The notes: a model not told the origin generated them from the letters alone. A stretch of 64,000 nt of DNA from Lachnospiraceae bacterium (GCA_015057625.1 SVDZ01000010.1:59189-123188); one strand, 5' to 3'; shown: positions 1 through 9,552, counted from the stretch's first letter. Made by a program: numbers and translations.

Positions 1-1632
1 CTCCAACTCTTCTTCTGTAATTGTCTTTGTCAATATAAGCAGTAATCCATAAGAGCCTGCTGCAATAACAATTGCCACCGGAACTGACACCAATACGTGA
101 GGACACACTGCCATTACGGCATTGTATACTGCGAAGGTTATAACCCCCATAATTGCCGATGCTATCATTGGCTTCACAAAAGTTTCCACAAGGTTCTGGC
201 GATATCCAAGGAACTTTTTAATCGAGAATGCATTTAAGAAGCACACGGTTATTGCAAAAAGGAAATCTCCGATTACTACTGCTGTAATTCCAAGTTTAAA
301 CACAAGCATCAAAACCGGAAGAACCACAATATGAATTCCAAGAGAAATCGCAGAGTTCTTGATTGGAACATTTAATTTGTCTATACCCTGTAAAATCGCA
401 TTGCTGATGGTTGAAAGTGAAAATGAAACAACTGTAAATACACTAAATACCATCATAAAAGCAATATCTTTTGAAAAATCATCGTAAAGTAACCCGTTAA
501 TAGGCCCACCAATAACTGACAATCCCACACCACAAGGGAAAGCGATAATCATAGCAAATTTTAAAGCAAGACTGATTTTCTCTGTAATCTGCTCCTTATC
601 CCCTGCAACATATGAGCGCACAAGTGAAGGAACAATTGCAGTAGAAAGCGCCGCTGCTATGGCGATTGGCATTGTGGTCAATACTCTGTATTTCTGGCTG
701 TACATTCCCCAGAATGCCCCGAAATCTGCCATGTGAGTAATCTTTGCACTAATGTTTTTGTAAATTGGATTGTCCAACTGATTACTAATATTGTAAATAG
801 TTGTGCTTATAAGCACAGGTGTTATGGTTAATATAAGAGTTTTATTGATTTTTCCGTAAGATTCACACTTGCCTGTGCTATCCTCTGCTGCCAGTTTATT
901 TATCTGACTTCTTCGCTTCATAAAAATAATAAACATAACTAACAATGCAATCGCAGCACCTGAACAGGTTCCAAGAGTTCCGCCTGCAGCTGACCAGGAT
1001 AATTTCATGTTGATTATGTCTTTTGGTTTAAGTCCTGTTGTCATCTCTGCAACTGACAAGCCGTATACACCAAGCTCGTAGGCCGCAACAACGCTGACTA
1101 CCGCATTTACAATCTGCTCAAATATCTGCGAAACAGCTGTCGGAATCATGTCCCCCATTCCCTGGAAATATCCACGGAAAACACCCAGCACACACACAAT
1201 AGTGATGGTTGGCGCAAGAATTTTAAGCGCACGCCCTGCCGGAGGTGTTCTATATATTACCGAAGCAATCCAATCTGCTCCGAAAAATGTCAGCCCACCG
1301 AAAATGCCTCCTAGTATAAGTGCGTAAATCAATGCTCCTGTGAATACTCGTTTGACATTGACATATTCCTTCGCCTGTATTTTCTCTGATACAATCTTTG
1401 AAACCGCGAGAGGCATACTTGTGGAAGACAATAAAAGCAAGATATTGTAAATATCGTATGCCGTTCCGTAATAGTCATTACCTACATTTCCAAGAATTCT
1501 GTTCAAAGGAATTCTGTAAATTAATCCGATTACCCTGACCAAAATTCCGGCAAAAGCAAGAATACTTCCCTGAATTATAAAACTGTTACTCTTCTTTTTG
1601 CTCTGTATATTCTCATTATTATTACTTTTCAT
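1..1632 (-). CDS. SpoVB/MurJ-family lipid flippase (3' end outside window)
   Basis: Membrane flippase of the MOP exporter superfamily (SpoVB/YtgP/MurJ group), which moves lipid-linked wall or polysaccharide precursors across the membrane. My translation of the minus strand opens with a Ser/Asn/Lys-rich tail (MKSNNNENIQSKKK), then a hydrophobic helix with GILVRVIGLIYRIPL and the family-like NDYYGTAYDIYN and STSMPLAVSKIVSE. The ATG at 1632 has AAGGAAGG just upstream. The frame stays open for 544 codons to base 1 (ending ...ITEEELE). Family members are about 500-560 residues, so only the last few codons should be missing. It is probably transcribed alone; the 0.8 kb upstream is non-coding. Its exact substrate cannot be told from sequence. 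Confidence 0.85.
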   Translation of the reverse strand, partial: MKSNNNENIQSKKKSNSFIIQGSILAFAGILVRVIGLIYRIPLNRILGNVGNDYYGTAYDIYNILLLLSSTSMPLAVSKIVSEKIQAKEYVNVKRVFTGALIYALILGGIFGGLTFFGADWIASVIYRTPPAGRALKILAPTITIVCVLGVFRGYFQGMGDMIPTAVSQIFEQIVNAVVSVVAAYELGVYGLSVAEMTTGLKPKDIINMKLSWSAAGGTLGTCSGAAIALLVMFIIFMKRRSQINKLAAEDSTGKCESYGKINKTLILTITPVLISTTIYNISNQLDNPIYKNISAKITHMADFGAFWGMYSQKYRVLTTMPIAIAAALSTAIVPSLVRSYVAGDKEQITEKISLALKFAMIIAFPCGVGLSVIGGPINGLLYDDFSKDIAFMMVFSVFTVVSFSLSTISNAILQGIDKLNVPIKNSAISLGIHIVVLPVLMLVFKLGITAVVIGDFLFAITVCFLNAFSIKKFLGYRQNLVETFVKPMIASAIMGVITFAVYNAVMAVCPHVLVSVPVAIVIAAGSYGLLLILTKTITEEELE

Positions 1633-1740
1633 ATAAAAGAAACCTTCCTTTCTCGCAGTAATATACCAATATGAACCAGCAGTGTCAAGGGATTATCTTA
1701 ATAAAACCGAGGGATTTATATCAAATGCAGCGGTGATCAA

Positions 1741-1780
1741 GTTATTGGCGCCGGATGTCTGTTATTGGCGCCGGATGTCA
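1741..1780. repeat. Two tandem copies of a 20-bp unit
   Basis: GTTATTGGCGCCGGATGTC occurs twice in direct succession (1741 and 1761). Each copy contains the palindrome GGCGCC. It lies about 110 bp upstream of the flippase start, so it could be a regulator binding site or a short slippage duplication. I see no further copy nearby. Confidence 0.7.
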
Positions 1781-1828
1781 CATATATATAAGATTTAGTC
1801 CGTAGAATAGTCTATATTATATGTGACT

Positions 1829-2147
1829 TTACCTACCAAATCTAGAATTTCAGCAAATAGAAGGTAAGAAAAGTTTGTTTGGGTTTACATAATTTTAATG
1901 TTCGCTAGAGGATTTACCTACCATTTAGCTGTTTTTAGCATTTAGAGGGTAGTTAGTTACAAGCTTAGTTTACATAATTGAAATGATGCTAAAGAATTCT
2001 TACCTACCATTTTGAAGATTTTAATGTTTAGTAGGTAAAAACAATTATCATAGTTTACATAACGTGTGGAGCAGTGAATATTTTTTACCTTCCTTCCGGC
2101 TATTTTTAGCGTTTGGAAGGTAACAGCAATTCAAGCAGTTTACATAA
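1829..2147. repeat. Four-unit degenerate 85-bp tandem array of hairpins
   Basis: Units begin at 1829, 1914, 2000 and 2085 (spacing 85, 86, 85). Each starts with TTACCTWCC, has a partner arm about 22-24 bp later, and carries TTTACATAA 54-55 bp into the unit (1884, 1969, 2054, 2139). In unit 3 the arms are TTACCTAC/GTAGGTAA; in unit 4 they are TTACCTTCC/GGAAGGTAA, a compensatory change that keeps the stem. The bases between the conserved blocks differ between units. The array fills the non-coding gap upstream of the flippase gene. Function unknown. Confidence 0.75.
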
Positions 2148-2230
2148 CGCAGCATTTTTATCTTATTTGTCTTATAATTCTTTATTTTTCCCATATTTTA
2201 GCTTTTCAGCTCCTCGCGCCCATAATAATA

Positions 2231-2269
2231 GGATGTTACATTAGCGATCAAATCGCTAATGCAACATCC
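2231..2269 (-). terminator. Long hairpin terminator downstream of the chitinase gene
   Basis: 18-bp stem with a 3-nt loop (2231-2248 with 2252-2269). The one A/C mismatch on the plus strand becomes a G-U wobble on the minus strand, so the folded RNA is the minus transcript. A U-rich tail (TATTATTATG) follows on that strand. Confidence 0.7.
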
Positions 2270-2340
2270 CTTTGTTTTACACCACTATTTTCCCGGCAAT
2301 AGCATCCCTAGAAATGCCTTACCAGGTTTTTGAAAATCTC

Positions 2341-2490
2341 CTTGAATTCTCAAATCCCACCAAGGTTTTCGCAACTTCCCTTGAATTCTCAAATCCCACC
2401 AAGGTTTTCGCAACTTCCCTTGAATTCTCAAATCCCATCAAGGTTTTCGCAACTTCCCTTGAATTCTCAAATCCCATCAAGGTTTTGCTA
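2341..2490 (-). repeat. 39-bp tandem repeat, in frame behind the chitinase stop codon
   Basis: Three full 39-bp units (2341-2379, 2380-2418, 2419-2457) and a fourth that runs into the gene's last codons. On the minus strand, in the gene's own frame, a unit reads KPWWDLRIQGKLR. In the two copies nearest the gene the first Trp codon is TGA, giving the present stop at 2477-2479 and another at 2438-2440; in the two distal copies it is TGG (2399, 2360). The frame then stays open to TAG at 2285-2287. The plus-strand reading is probably not a gene. Confidence 0.75.
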
Positions 2491-5400
2491 GCATCTTTGT
2501 ATAATCAAACTCTATCTTTGTATAGTTTGGATTTACTACTTTCAAGATTTCATTGTAGAGATAATCATGTCCTGTCTGGTTTGTCATAAGTCCTCTCTGA
2601 TACAATTTTTCTGCAATGTCATATACTTTAAATTCTTTTATCTGTGTATACTTATATGTTCCATCTTTCATTTTTACGTATGCTCTCACATACATGTTTG
2701 CATTGTAGAATGCTGCTGTTTTGATGAATTTCATTGTCATTGCGTAGCTTGAGTAGTTTGACTTGCTGCCGTAATCTTTTGAAATTTTTCCTTCTGGTGT
2801 TGCGGCAATTGCAACTGCATTTGCATTTAAAGAGCCCACTACCATTTCTGATTTTGCAACCTTTTCTGCCACTCCGTATACCAATCCGAAGCTCTCGATA
2901 TTTGCGTCAGTCTTGTCCACTGAATAAACTACTCTGAACCCTTCAGCCACTGAGCTGATTTGGAATCCGTTCACTTCTATATTGTCCGCTGCCACTTCAG
3001 TTGGAATCTCAGTTGGAGTTTCCGTTGGTGTTTCAGTTGGCTTCTCTGTAGGTGTTTCAGTTGGCTTCTCTGTTGGAGCTTCAGTTGGCTTCTCTGTTGG
3101 TGCCTCTGTTGATGTCTCTGTTTGAGTTTCTGTTGGAGCTTCTGTCTCGATTTCTCCTGCGCGCTGCATATCGAAATCTGCAATGTTAACTGAACCGCCG
3201 ATTGCCTTAACTGAAATCTTGTATGTTCCTGCTGCGCTTGCATTGAATTTACAGGTGTGATTGATAAATACTTCCCAGCCTGTGCTTCCTGTTACCTCAA
3301 GCGTCTCAAGTTCTGTATCATTTACACTAACAACAAGTTCCTTAGCATTCCACTGTGCATCTCCTGCTGCCAATGGAAGCTTGATTGTGTATGAGCCTGA
3401 CTGTGGAACCTTAACGTAGAAATCAAGGAATGAGTTGCTGTTAAGATTTCCTGCATATGTAACACCGGCAGTTGTTGTTGTAAATGTGATTGCTGATGAC
3501 TTGTCATAATAATCTTTTACTTTAACTGTTCCGGGAACATCTGTAACGGTTGTTCCTCCTGTTGTGCCGTCTCTCCAAGCTGTCTTTCCATCATAAAGAC
3601 CATCTTTAATTGCCTTTAACAATGATGTTGAATTTGTTGTGTCCTGAGTAAGTTCCCAGTTCATAATTCCGGCATAATTTTTACCCATTGGAATTACTCC
3701 TTTAACTCTGTTGTATAGGCTGTCGCCACGGCTCTGACCTACAATAGCACTGTAAGCTGTGTAAGGGCCGTCTGCGTAGAATGGTACCCCGAGTACAATC
3801 TTGTTTGCCGGAACTCCCTTTGTATTTGTGAAGTAATTAATTCTTGATGGATATGTGCTTGAACTGCAGTCATATTCCATAAGCATTACATAATCAAAAT
3901 ATGTCAAAGCCTTATTTGTTACGTTGTTTGCATACCACTGACCAATTGCTGTAGTGAATAACAAGTTGTTTGATTTACATTTTGCACTGAGAGTTCTCAT
4001 CCACGCCTCATAGTTGTTCCATACAGACTGTGAAGTATGGCTGTCGCCCTCGATATCAATATCAATACCGTCTAAATTGTATTTCTGCGCAAAGGAAATA
4101 ATCTGGTCGTTAAAGCTGTCCATTCTTGAAGAAGTAACTAGAGCTGTGTAGTTATCGCCGTAGTCAGCTCCACCAAGTGATGCCATAACCTTTACACCAT
4201 TTCTGTGTGCTGTTTCTACAATATTCTTTGTCAATGTGTCATTGCTGTAACTTAAGTTTCCGTTTGTATCAGGATTACAGAATGCAAGACAGATATGTGT
4301 AAGAGCTGTCCAATCAATCTTCTGATAGAATCCTGATGCTGACCAATTTGGTAAATATCCTACTGAAAGATATTTGCCTGAATTGTTTGAGCCACCGTCT
4401 GTTGGAGCAGTAACAGGACCAAACACTCTATTACTTCTTGAGATTTTCTCACCTTCCAAAGCTTCACCCTGAGCAGGTGTGCTCTCTACAACACCGTCAA
4501 CAGGTGTGCCGTATGCTTCGATTTCATAAAGTGAGTTTCCGTAGGTTGTGGCGCGCTTTGTCATGTCAACTTTGATGTAACGTGCTGTCTTATTTACATT
4601 AGTAATATCTAATACTGCACCCTGTGCTCCGTTTGTCACTGTACGAACTGTCTCCCAGTTGTTGTTATCTGTAGAAACCTGTACTGTGTAATCGGAAGCC
4701 GCAGCTGCCTCCCATGTCAATTTAATTTCACTTAAATTGTAATTCTTTTCCAAGTCAACCTTTGCCCACTGCGCGTCGCTCCATTCTGACTCCCAACGGC
4801 ATCCGTCTTTAGATTTATTTCCGTCTGTAATCTTGTCTGCTGTGTAATCTGCATTTTGCATTTTATTGCTGATGCTTCTTGTTGAAGATACTGTAACAGG
4901 CTTGTTAAGCGCAATATCTCCAATTGAAACTACTTTTGTATTTACTACACTGTCTGTCTGACCATCCATGTAAGCCATTGCCTTGATTGTGGCAGACTTG
5001 CTTAAATTAAATGGTCCTGTGTATGTATTTCCGTTTGTCTTTGAAGGTGTTGAACCATCTAGTGTGTATTTGATAGTTGCGCCCGGTGTGTTTGACTTAA
5101 GTACAACAGACTGTGCCTCTCTGTAGCACTCATTTGATGGCTCGATTGTTGGTGCTGCGACACCTGAACCATAATTTACGATGTACTGTCTTGCGCCGCC
5201 TGAATAAACACCGCTACCTGTATTGTTAATTACGTGGTCTGTTCCGGGATTTCCTGTAAGCATTACAGAGCAGATGTTGTGAACTGTAACACCTGCCACA
5301 TCAGGTACCTCCATAACTGTATTCTGTGTTACTGCTGCATCTCTGTTATATAAGTACATTCCAAGACCATACGCCTGATGAGAAATAACATTGTCCGAAA

Positions 5401-7156
5401 CCTTATATGAAGCGTATCCGTTCACTCCGTTGTGTGTCCATGAGCTCTGGTTTGGAACATCATATGGCATCTCACTCTGATACATATATGTTCTTCCGCC
5501 ATCGCCGTTCCAAACTGTCTGGTACTGATGGAAATGCTCAACCATCAAACCATAAACAGTAACATTATTTCCATTTATAATAATTCCGTTTGTAGTCTTG
5601 TTTGTGTTCCAGCCTACACCGTAAGTGTGGTCTGCTCTCCAAACCCAGAAGTTATCTCCGATAACATCATTTGTATTGATGATAATACACGTATCTGCTG
5701 CTGTTGAAACACTCTCAACACCACCTACACGGAAGAACACATCGCCAATGTAAATAGGATTTGAGGCATGTGATCTTGACGATCCCGACTCACCTACCTG
5801 AAGCATAGTTCTTGTGTTTGTTGTTCCTGCATCGAATAAAAGTCCCGCGATTTTTATTCCGTCTGCATCTGCTGTCTTAATGCATACATTTCCGTTTGTT
5901 GACTTAAGTGAAGCCAAGCCGATACCTAAGACAACTGTATTTTTATTTTTAACCTCAATAGGTTTGTTTACATTGTAAATACCAGGTGTAAATACAAGAT
6001 GCTTTCCTTTTGCAAGTTCTGCATTGATTGTATCCACTGAATCTGATGGTTTTGCCACAAAACATTTATCAATAGAAATAAATGTTCCGTTATTATTTCC
6101 TGACCAGGAAACACCCTTTGAATTTGTTCTTCTCTCAGGAACAAAAATGCCATACTCACCGTTGTTGTAAATCATAAATGGTTTTTCGTATGAGTCCGGT
6201 GTCTGTGCAATTGGTGTGTAATGCGCCTGGCCGTCTTCGTTTGGTGTGTTAGTACATCCAACAAAGTTCATATTCCAGTTTGAACCACTCCAGCTTGCCC
6301 ACTCTGTGTTTCTTGAAATCCACTGCTGCTGCGAGCCTGAGTTTGTAGATCCTGTGACTTTTGAATCTGCAAGGAATCCGCCGCTGGCCCATCCGCCGTT
6401 ATCGTGTAAATCCAGTTTTCCGTTAATCTGCATTCTTCTCAGAGAAACCGCCTGTGATGTTGCCCACATCATATCGCTGTCCACTGTAAGATTTTCTGCC
6501 ATTCTCCAGAAGTTACATGTGGCATTGTGATTGCTGTCACCGCCCAGCCATCTTGCCGTACAATTCATTTTTCCAACATGTGTATCAGTAGGCTTTAAAC
6601 CAAGTCCTGATACTTGTGTATAAAATCCCACATAAAAATCAAGTGATGAATAATTTCCCGGCTTGAAGAAAAATGCATATCTGTCACTTCCGAACTGATT
6701 TGTTTCCTGTTTTTTCCATGTATTTGACAATATATTCTGAACCTCTGTCATATTGTCAGTCTTGTCAAATACATACACGTTTTTCCCAAATAATTGAATT
6801 TCCTCTGAAATCGGATCCGATTCTCCTGATTCTCCCCCGTTTAACTGTGTTCTTACCTTGTAGTAATAACCTCCCGCTGTATCATCAACATAACTGTTTG
6901 ACGATGTTGTAGCAATTTTAGAATATGTTCCATATCTGCTATTGCTACGGTAAATACTGTAACCTGTTGCTCCGTTAACTCTTTCCCAGCTGATTGTTTT
7001 CTTGTTCCCGCTCTTTGAAAACTGTAAGCTCTGTGGCGCGTTCTGCTCGGCACCGTATGCAGTTTTATAATACTGCAAACCGTTCATTCCGGTGCTGGAG
7101 AAAACCATTGCTGCCATAGTAAAAAGGCATACAATTTTCTTCATCGATTTACGCAT
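2477..7156 (-). CDS. Secreted multidomain protein: beta-helix plus GH18 chitinase-like domain
   Basis: A 1559-residue exported protein. Signal peptide about 1-36; fibronectin type III about 40-125; a long right-handed beta-helix region about 130-665; a chitobiase C-terminal type domain about 669-743 (TIKYTLDGSTPS); F5/8 type C about 748-884; GH18 about 926-1197 with catalytic DGIDIDIE at about 1029-1036 (DxxDxDxE intact); a CBM6/35-like beta-sandwich about 1198-1334; a Thr/Glu/Pro linker about 1335-1389; and an unassigned C-terminal domain of 170 residues. No LPxTG or lipobox. GH18 members cut chitin or other GlcNAc polymers such as glycoprotein or wall glycans. The N-terminal beta-helix could be a second glycan-active module. 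ATG at 7156 follows AGGAGGG. It appears monocistronic, divergent from the isomerase-like gene. Confidence 0.88.
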   Translation of the reverse strand: MRKSMKKIVCLFTMAAMVFSSTGMNGLQYYKTAYGAEQNAPQSLQFSKSGNKKTISWERVNGATGYSIYRSNSRYGTYSKIATTSSNSYVDDTAGGYYYKVRTQLNGGESGESDPISEEIQLFGKNVYVFDKTDNMTEVQNILSNTWKKQETNQFGSDRYAFFFKPGNYSSLDFYVGFYTQVSGLGLKPTDTHVGKMNCTARWLGGDSNHNATCNFWRMAENLTVDSDMMWATSQAVSLRRMQINGKLDLHDNGGWASGGFLADSKVTGSTNSGSQQQWISRNTEWASWSGSNWNMNFVGCTNTPNEDGQAHYTPIAQTPDSYEKPFMIYNNGEYGIFVPERRTNSKGVSWSGNNNGTFISIDKCFVAKPSDSVDTINAELAKGKHLVFTPGIYNVNKPIEVKNKNTVVLGIGLASLKSTNGNVCIKTADADGIKIAGLLFDAGTTNTRTMLQVGESGSSRSHASNPIYIGDVFFRVGGVESVSTAADTCIIINTNDVIGDNFWVWRADHTYGVGWNTNKTTNGIIINGNNVTVYGLMVEHFHQYQTVWNGDGGRTYMYQSEMPYDVPNQSSWTHNGVNGYASYKVSDNVISHQAYGLGMYLYNRDAAVTQNTVMEVPDVAGVTVHNICSVMLTGNPGTDHVINNTGSGVYSGGARQYIVNYGSGVAAPTIEPSNECYREAQSVVLKSNTPGATIKYTLDGSTPSKTNGNTYTGPFNLSKSATIKAMAYMDGQTDSVVNTKVVSIGDIALNKPVTVSSTRSISNKMQNADYTADKITDGNKSKDGCRWESEWSDAQWAKVDLEKNYNLSEIKLTWEAAAASDYTVQVSTDNNNWETVRTVTNGAQGAVLDITNVNKTARYIKVDMTKRATTYGNSLYEIEAYGTPVDGVVESTPAQGEALEGEKISRSNRVFGPVTAPTDGGSNNSGKYLSVGYLPNWSASGFYQKIDWTALTHICLAFCNPDTNGNLSYSNDTLTKNIVETAHRNGVKVMASLGGADYGDNYTALVTSSRMDSFNDQIISFAQKYNLDGIDIDIEGDSHTSQSVWNNYEAWMRTLSAKCKSNNLLFTTAIGQWYANNVTNKALTYFDYVMLMEYDCSSSTYPSRINYFTNTKGVPANKIVLGVPFYADGPYTAYSAIVGQSRGDSLYNRVKGVIPMGKNYAGIMNWELTQDTTNSTSLLKAIKDGLYDGKTAWRDGTTGGTTVTDVPGTVKVKDYYDKSSAITFTTTTAGVTYAGNLNSNSFLDFYVKVPQSGSYTIKLPLAAGDAQWNAKELVVSVNDTELETLEVTGSTGWEVFINHTCKFNASAAGTYKISVKAIGGSVNIADFDMQRAGEIETEAPTETQTETSTEAPTEKPTEAPTEKPTETPTEKPTETPTETPTEIPTEVAADNIEVNGFQISSVAEGFRVVYSVDKTDANIESFGLVYGVAEKVAKSEMVVGSLNANAVAIAATPEGKISKDYGSKSNYSSYAMTMKFIKTAAFYNANMYVRAYVKMKDGTYKYTQIKEFKVYDIAEKLYQRGLMTNQTGHDYLYNEILKVVNPNYTKIEFDYTKMLAKP

Positions 7157-7296
7157 CTTAACCCTCCTATATTTTGTTTTTAGCTGCTTTTAATAAGTTA
7201 CATTTTTACCCGTTCAATTTCCCAATATGATAATATAAAGGCTGTAAAATATCGTCAATTTTTTGTACTGTTTTTACTTATTTTTATACAAAGCGC

Positions 7297-7355
7297 ACAA
7301 AAAAAGTAGTGTGATAGATGGATATTGTTCGAGTTTTCGCACCACTTTTTTGTAC
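7297..7355. promoter_or_regulatory. Imperfect long inverted repeat in divergent intergenic region
   Basis: ACAAAAAAAGTAGTGTG (from 7297) pairs imperfectly with the segment at 7338-7355 (CGCACCACTTTTTTGTAC). It sits in the 412-bp gap between two divergent genes, so it may be a control element. A plus-strand reading gives a hairpin ending in a T tract. Otherwise the gap holds only AT-rich promoter-like sequence. Confidence 0.4.
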
Positions 7356-7568
7356 ATTTTTATATTTTCTAAAACTATTTTTATTCGAGAAATGGAACAA
7401 AACAATTGATTACTTGAATATTTATATCCTATTTTCAATGCTCCGTTGTATGCCCTTAATACTCCATTGTTTGTCTGGGAAAATAATAAATGTTATATTC
7501 TAATCACAACTTACAGAAGTGGGAGTATTCTTCCACTAAGACAATCAATTTGAAAGGAAGTTGATACG

Positions 7569-8372
7569 ATGAAGATACTTATTTCCGGAGGCGCTTTTAT
7601 AACACGTGCCAATCAAATGAATTACAGGCTTATGAAAGAAATTGTTCCTACACTGGACTGTGACGGAATTGAATTTATGATGTCCAGAGGTTGGTATGAC
7701 AATGTGGATGACCTTATTGAATGCCTTAAGGAATTGGACACCTACATTCCGATTATGCATTTTGACAAAAATCTTGGAGAAAATTTAGTAATTGAAGGAA
7801 TTGAAAATGTAATAGATAAATTTGAAACCAACTGCAGGATTGCAAAGAGCATTGGCGCAAAGAAGGCCGTCCTCCATTTATGGGACGGGCAGACTTCCGA
7901 CCAGCATATAGAGAAAAATATCGAAGCCTACAGAGTATTCAGAAAGATTGCTGATCAATATGGTATTGAGCTTCTTGTGGAAAATGTAGTCTGCAACAAA
8001 TACAACCCCTTCTGCAACTGGAACTGGCTTATAGAAAAGTATCCTGACATCTCATATATATTCGACACAAAAATGGCCGCATTCCACAGCCAACTTGACG
8101 GTCTTTACGAATTTGATAAAATTGACCATATAAAACATTATCACGTAAACGACTACGCCGGAGGATATATGGACTGGGGATCATTGCTATCAGGGACAGT
8201 CCCTGTGGGAAAAGGAAACATTGATTTTTCCAGATTCTTCAATTTCTTAAAAAAGATTGGATACGATGGAACAATCACCCTGGAAGCTCCATTTATAAAC
8301 AAGGAAACAGGCGAAGTTGATTACAACATACTTAACGGGCAATTAAAAATTATCAGAGAATTATCTGCATAA
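7569..8372 (+). CDS. Sugar phosphate isomerase/epimerase family TIM barrel
   Basis: 267-residue protein of the xylose-isomerase-like/AP endonuclease 2 TIM-barrel superfamily, whose members isomerise or epimerise sugars and sugar phosphates with a divalent metal. Visible ligand-type residues are the Glu in LLVENV, Asp in YIFDTKMAAFH, His in KHYHVND and Glu in TLEAPF, in the expected order for this fold. Start ATG follows GAAAGGAAG. The gene is followed after 51 bp by an XRE regulator on the same strand, probably co-transcribed. Substrate unknown. Confidence 0.75.
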   Translation: MKILISGGAFITRANQMNYRLMKEIVPTLDCDGIEFMMSRGWYDNVDDLIECLKELDTYIPIMHFDKNLGENLVIEGIENVIDKFETNCRIAKSIGAKKAVLHLWDGQTSDQHIEKNIEAYRVFRKIADQYGIELLVENVVCNKYNPFCNWNWLIEKYPDISYIFDTKMAAFHSQLDGLYEFDKIDHIKHYHVNDYAGGYMDWGSLLSGTVPVGKGNIDFSRFFNFLKKIGYDGTITLEAPFINKETGEVDYNILNGQLKIIRELSA

Positions 8373-8394
8373 TTTTGCGATAATTATTCAGAAC

Positions 8395-8426
8395 GGAGGC
8401 GCCGGTTTCCCGGCATTTTAATTATG
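8395..8426 (+). promoter_or_regulatory. Shine-Dalgarno separated from start codon by a small hairpin
   Basis: The only good SD for the XRE gene is GGAGG at 8395-8399, 24 nt before the ATG at 8424. Between them lies GCCGG-TTTC-CCGGC (8401-8414). If the hairpin folds, the remaining distance is 10 nt, close to optimal. This may be a structured translation start. Confidence 0.5.
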
Positions 8427-9548
8427 GAATCATTAGGAAATAATATAAAACGAATCAGAAAACAAATGGGATTAACTCAGGAAGAACTCTCACTTCAGAT
8501 TGGAGTCACCCCCCAGGCAGTTAGCAGATGGGAAAACGGCACCGGTATGCCTGATGTTTCGTTAATCGTACCAATTGCAAAAGCTCTTGGAATTTCCACT
8601 GATTCCCTCTTCGGATTGGAAAGTGATAAATATGATGACAGCATTTATATTGAACTAAGACGTAAAATAGAGCAGATTGAAGCTGAAAGTGATAGCAAAG
8701 CTGATGCGGCACTTGAGTGTTGTAAATTTATGTTGAAAAAAATCTATGAAAATCCTGATAACTATATCTATACAGTTTACTATGTGGAGCAGGTTGCAAA
8801 TTTGAGCAGATATGTACACTATGATAATTTCGCACAGGATAAATGGCCTGAATACCGCGAACTGGCAATCAAGTACGGCTCAAATGCCATAAGATTTTCC
8901 ACTGAGCGGGAATGGGTTGAAAGGGCTCACTTTGCCTTGTCATGGATTTACATTCACGATGGCAATTACGCCTACGCCAGAGAGCATATCGAACAGCTTC
9001 CATCCGTTGCCTCCAACAGGCTTCAGGAAAGTCTTCTCTCACAGTTAGCCGGCTTTGAAGGAGGCATTGAAAAGCTAGAAGATGCCTACATATTAAACCT
9101 TCAGCATTTTGTTCGTGCAATTAATAAAGAAAATTATTATTCTATTCAAAGCTTTGCATGGGGCTCCCCTGAAAAAGCCATATCTTATGGGGAATGGGCT
9201 CTGGAACTTATGGAGAAATTCAGCGATATTAAAGAGTTAAAAACTTATTGTCGAGGATTCTTAAGAGACATTTACAGACTGATTATTTTTGCAGAACTCA
9301 GAATGAATCGCGTGGATGATGCAGTCAAGCATTTTAATGATTTAAAGGTTGAGATGGAAAAATTCTATAACTATCATCAGGATGTTCTTTCTTCAGATGA
9401 GAACAAGTCAAGATACAATGACAGGTCAATCGGTTTTATGGAAGTTTATACAAAAGATTTTATCAAGACAAAGCAACAGGAAATCATTGATTTCGTAATG
9501 GCAAATTGTCCCGGGGAAGCTGCTGATAGTTTTATGAAGAAGATTTAG
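8424..9548 (+). CDS. XRE-family transcriptional regulator with C-terminal helical repeat domain
   Basis: 374 residues. Residues about 6-60 form a Cro/C1-type helix-turn-helix (IKRIRKQMGLTQEELSLQIG, then VTPQAVSRWENGTGMPDVSL). The rest is an all-helical region of TPR-like character, as in regulators that sense peptides or act as tandem-repeat receptors. It follows the isomerase-like gene and may control it. A bidirectional hairpin terminator lies directly behind. Ligand and targets unknown. Confidence 0.8.
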   Translation: MESLGNNIKRIRKQMGLTQEELSLQIGVTPQAVSRWENGTGMPDVSLIVPIAKALGISTDSLFGLESDKYDDSIYIELRRKIEQIEAESDSKADAALECCKFMLKKIYENPDNYIYTVYYVEQVANLSRYVHYDNFAQDKWPEYRELAIKYGSNAIRFSTEREWVERAHFALSWIYIHDGNYAYAREHIEQLPSVASNRLQESLLSQLAGFEGGIEKLEDAYILNLQHFVRAINKENYYSIQSFAWGSPEKAISYGEWALELMEKFSDIKELKTYCRGFLRDIYRLIIFAELRMNRVDDAVKHFNDLKVEMEKFYNYHQDVLSSDENKSRYNDRSIGFMEVYTKDFIKTKQQEIIDFVMANCPGEAADSFMKKI

Positions 9549-9552
9549 ATAT

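Noticed and set aside
1829..2147. CRISPR array
   Set aside because: Period is 85 bp, the conserved blocks are a split hairpin and a 9-bp box rather than one identical repeat, units differ by many bases and no cas gene is present.
2272..2589. Plus-strand 105-codon frame over the 39-bp repeat
   Set aside because: The 39-bp period keeps any frame open; it has no ribosome binding site, ends inside the chitinase gene antisense, and the repeat continues the minus-strand gene's frame instead.
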